7,575 nucleotides of DNA from Hyphomicrobiaceae bacterium (GTDB lineage Bacteria > Pseudomonadota > Alphaproteobacteria > Rhizobiales > Hyphomicrobiaceae). A program made the translations under genes and the position numbers. The notes under the pieces are model-generated. The model saw only the letters and a list, made by a program, of their open reading frames with translations. It was not told where the DNA came from and ran no database searches. Location of the stretch: assembly GCA_017353825.1 (NCBI GenBank), contig JAFMSC010000193.1:1-7575 (forward strand), in the 5' to 3' direction. Each line of letters begins with the position of its first letter. The first letter of the stretch is position 1. Below are positions 6,613-7,575 of this stretch, piece after piece.

Positions 6613-6780
6613 TGCTGCGGGCGAATGCTTAAGGGCTGACAAGCAAGGGGTTCCGAGCCTCCGTTGAGCTGGCCCGCGGAGGCCGTCGCGGTTTGTGTGC
6701 CCGCGCCTTAGGCAGCTGCCTGTTTCATGAACTCGGCCAGTCTGATTTGCCGCCTTGTTGGGCAATTTCTGCGTTGGGGG
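6613..6780. promoter_or_regulatory. Divergent upstream region with regulator-like dyads
   Basis: Between the urtA promoter and the divergent gene I see no gene but several inverted repeats. These are GCCTCCG with CGGAGGC (6657-6663 and 6677-6683, 13-base spacer), the perfect palindrome AGGCAGCTGCCT (6710-6721), and TTGCC with GGCAA (6747-6751 and 6761-6765, 9-base spacer). Their distance upstream of the predicted urtA start (about 70-180 bases) suits activator binding. None is a clear match to a site I can name. Confidence 0.35.
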
Positions 6781-6812
6781 TTGACCGACCCTCGCGGCGC
6801 TGTTGTGTATAT
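6781..6812 (+). promoter_or_regulatory. Weak sigma-70-like promoter candidate for the divergent gene
   Basis: TTGACC (6781-6786) is a good -35 element. TGTATA (6806-6811) is the best nearby -10, but the 19-base spacer is longer than the optimal 17. It would give a leader of about 70 bases. This leader contains a GC-rich GCGGC/GCCGC dyad near 6846-6864. Tentative. Confidence 0.3.
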
Positions 6813-6888
6813 CCAGGCAACGTGAAGACCAGCCCAGAAAGGTGCGCGGCTGCAAGCGGGCCGCTCTGAGGGCGTTCCGGGAGAGGGG

Positions 6889-7575
6889 ATGCTCGAAGTC
6901 TCGCAACTCTCGGTCAGCTACGGCAAGCACCTGGCCGTCGACCGCGTCTCGCTGAGCGTCAGGAGCGGCGAGATCGTCGTCATCCTGGGTGCCAACGGCG
7001 CCGGAAAATCATCCTGCCTCAAGGCGTTGGGTGGCGTAGTCCGACACCTGCCGGGCGCGCGCATCGCGCTCGGCGGCACCGACCTGACCGCGTTGGCGCC
7101 GCACCGGCTGGTGGAGGCGGGATTGGCTCTGGTGCCCGAGGACCGCGGCATCTTCCCGGATCTGTCGGTAGAGGACAACCTCAAGCTCGGCGCCTTCACG
7201 GCGCGGGCGCGCGCTCCAGCAGGGGACAATCTGCGCCGCGTGGTCGGGCTCTTCCCGCGCCTGGCCGAGCGCATGGGTCAGCTCGCCAGCACCATGAGCG
7301 GCGGCGAGCGCCAGATGGTGGCCATCGGGCGTGCGCTGATGTCGGACCCCGCCATCCTGCTGCTGGACGAGCCATCCCTGGGCCTCTCCCCGCTCGTCTG
7401 CGGCGAGCTGTTCCAAGCACTGGCCCGGATCCGGGAGCTGGGCTTGGGCGTGCTATTGGTGGAGCAGAACGCGCGTCAGGCCCTGGCCCTGGCCGACCGC
7501 GGCTATCTCTTGGTGAACGGCCGCATCGTCGGCGAGGGCTCCGCGGAAACGCTGCGCGACGACCCGGCCGTGCGG
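6889..7575 (+). CDS. LivF-type ABC transporter ATP-binding protein (runs off right edge)
   Basis: This cytosolic ATPase belongs to the branched-chain amino acid/amide importer family. The 229 residues visible are nearly the whole protein, as LivF proteins are usually about 230-240 long. Walker A is GANGAGKS at 34-41. The Q-loop position has Glu84 in LVPEDRGIFPDL, as is frequent in LivF. The signature block is MSGGERQMV at 136-144, Walker B is ILLLDE at 156-161, then SLGLSPLV and LVEQNARQAL at about 190-199. The SLGLSP block separates it from UrtE, which has EGIQPSI there. ATG 6889 has GGAG 5 bases upstream. It is transcribed away from urtA, so it probably belongs to a second importer whose other genes lie to the right, or serves another HAAT-type system. 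The substrate cannot be told from sequence, so no symbol is given. Confidence 0.93.
   Translation, partial: MLEVSQLSVSYGKHLAVDRVSLSVRSGEIVVILGANGAGKSSCLKALGGVVRHLPGARIALGGTDLTALAPHRLVEAGLALVPEDRGIFPDLSVEDNLKLGAFTARARAPAGDNLRRVVGLFPRLAERMGQLASTMSGGERQMVAIGRALMSDPAILLLDEPSLGLSPLVCGELFQALARIRELGLGVLLVEQNARQALALADRGYLLVNGRIVGEGSAETLRDDPAVR

Noticed and set aside
6535..6888. A guanidine (ykkC-type) or other riboswitch before urtA or the divergent gene
   Set aside because: I looked because such riboswitches occur beside urea and guanidine genes, but I could not find the conserved core motifs; the predicted urtA leader is only about 52 bases.
6535..6930. Upstream extension of urtA by 132 codons
   Set aside because: It would bury the signal peptide, cross the sigma-54 promoter and overlap the divergent gene; the ATG at 6534 has a ribosome site and the right N-terminus.
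1..7575. CRISPR array, tRNA/rRNA genes, insertion sequence or defence genes
   Set aside because: No regularly spaced repeats, no RNA gene signatures, and no transposase or nuclease-like frames are visible.

Overview
The window is GC-rich and is occupied almost entirely by a high-affinity urea ABC transporter operon on the minus strand, read in the order urtA, urtB, urtC, urtD, urtE. It leads into the 5' part of ureD, a urease accessory gene cut by the left edge. A divergent, nearly complete LivF-type ATPase gene starts at 6889 on the plus strand and runs off the right edge. GC content, codon use and the urt-then-ure order suggest an alphaproteobacterium, probably of the Rhizobiales (Hyphomicrobiales). 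That placement is an inference from style, not from a marker gene.

Layout from right to left, following transcription. 6535-6888 is a divergent control region. It holds a strong sigma-54-type promoter for urtA (6597-6612), several dyads and a weak sigma-70-like candidate for the divergent gene. urtA (6534-5245) encodes the exported urea-binding protein. A 103-base gap with a perfect 8-bp hairpin follows, then urtB (5141-3519, TTG start), which overlaps urtC (3522-2284) by ATGA. The last 34 codons of urtC lie in a roughly 106-bp imperfect palindrome, which also supplies the urtC stop codon and the urtD ribosome binding site. urtD (2280-1504) is followed by a 193-base gap with small dyads, then urtE (1310-615, GTG start). 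A 110-base gap with a 12-bp bulged hairpin precedes ureD (504 to beyond 1).

How the genes work together: UrtA captures urea in the periplasm, UrtB and UrtC form the inner-membrane channel, and UrtD and UrtE hydrolyse ATP. The imported urea is presumably split by the urease whose accessory gene ureD begins at the left edge. The sigma-54 promoter fits induction under nitrogen limitation.

I do not see a new biological system here; the gene content is a conventional urea uptake and use locus. The points that merit a second look are regulatory and structural: the palindromic repeat that forms the UrtC tail, the hairpins at the urtA/urtB and urtE/ureD junctions, the sigma-54 promoter with nearby dyads, and the separate LivF-like ATPase facing away from the operon.
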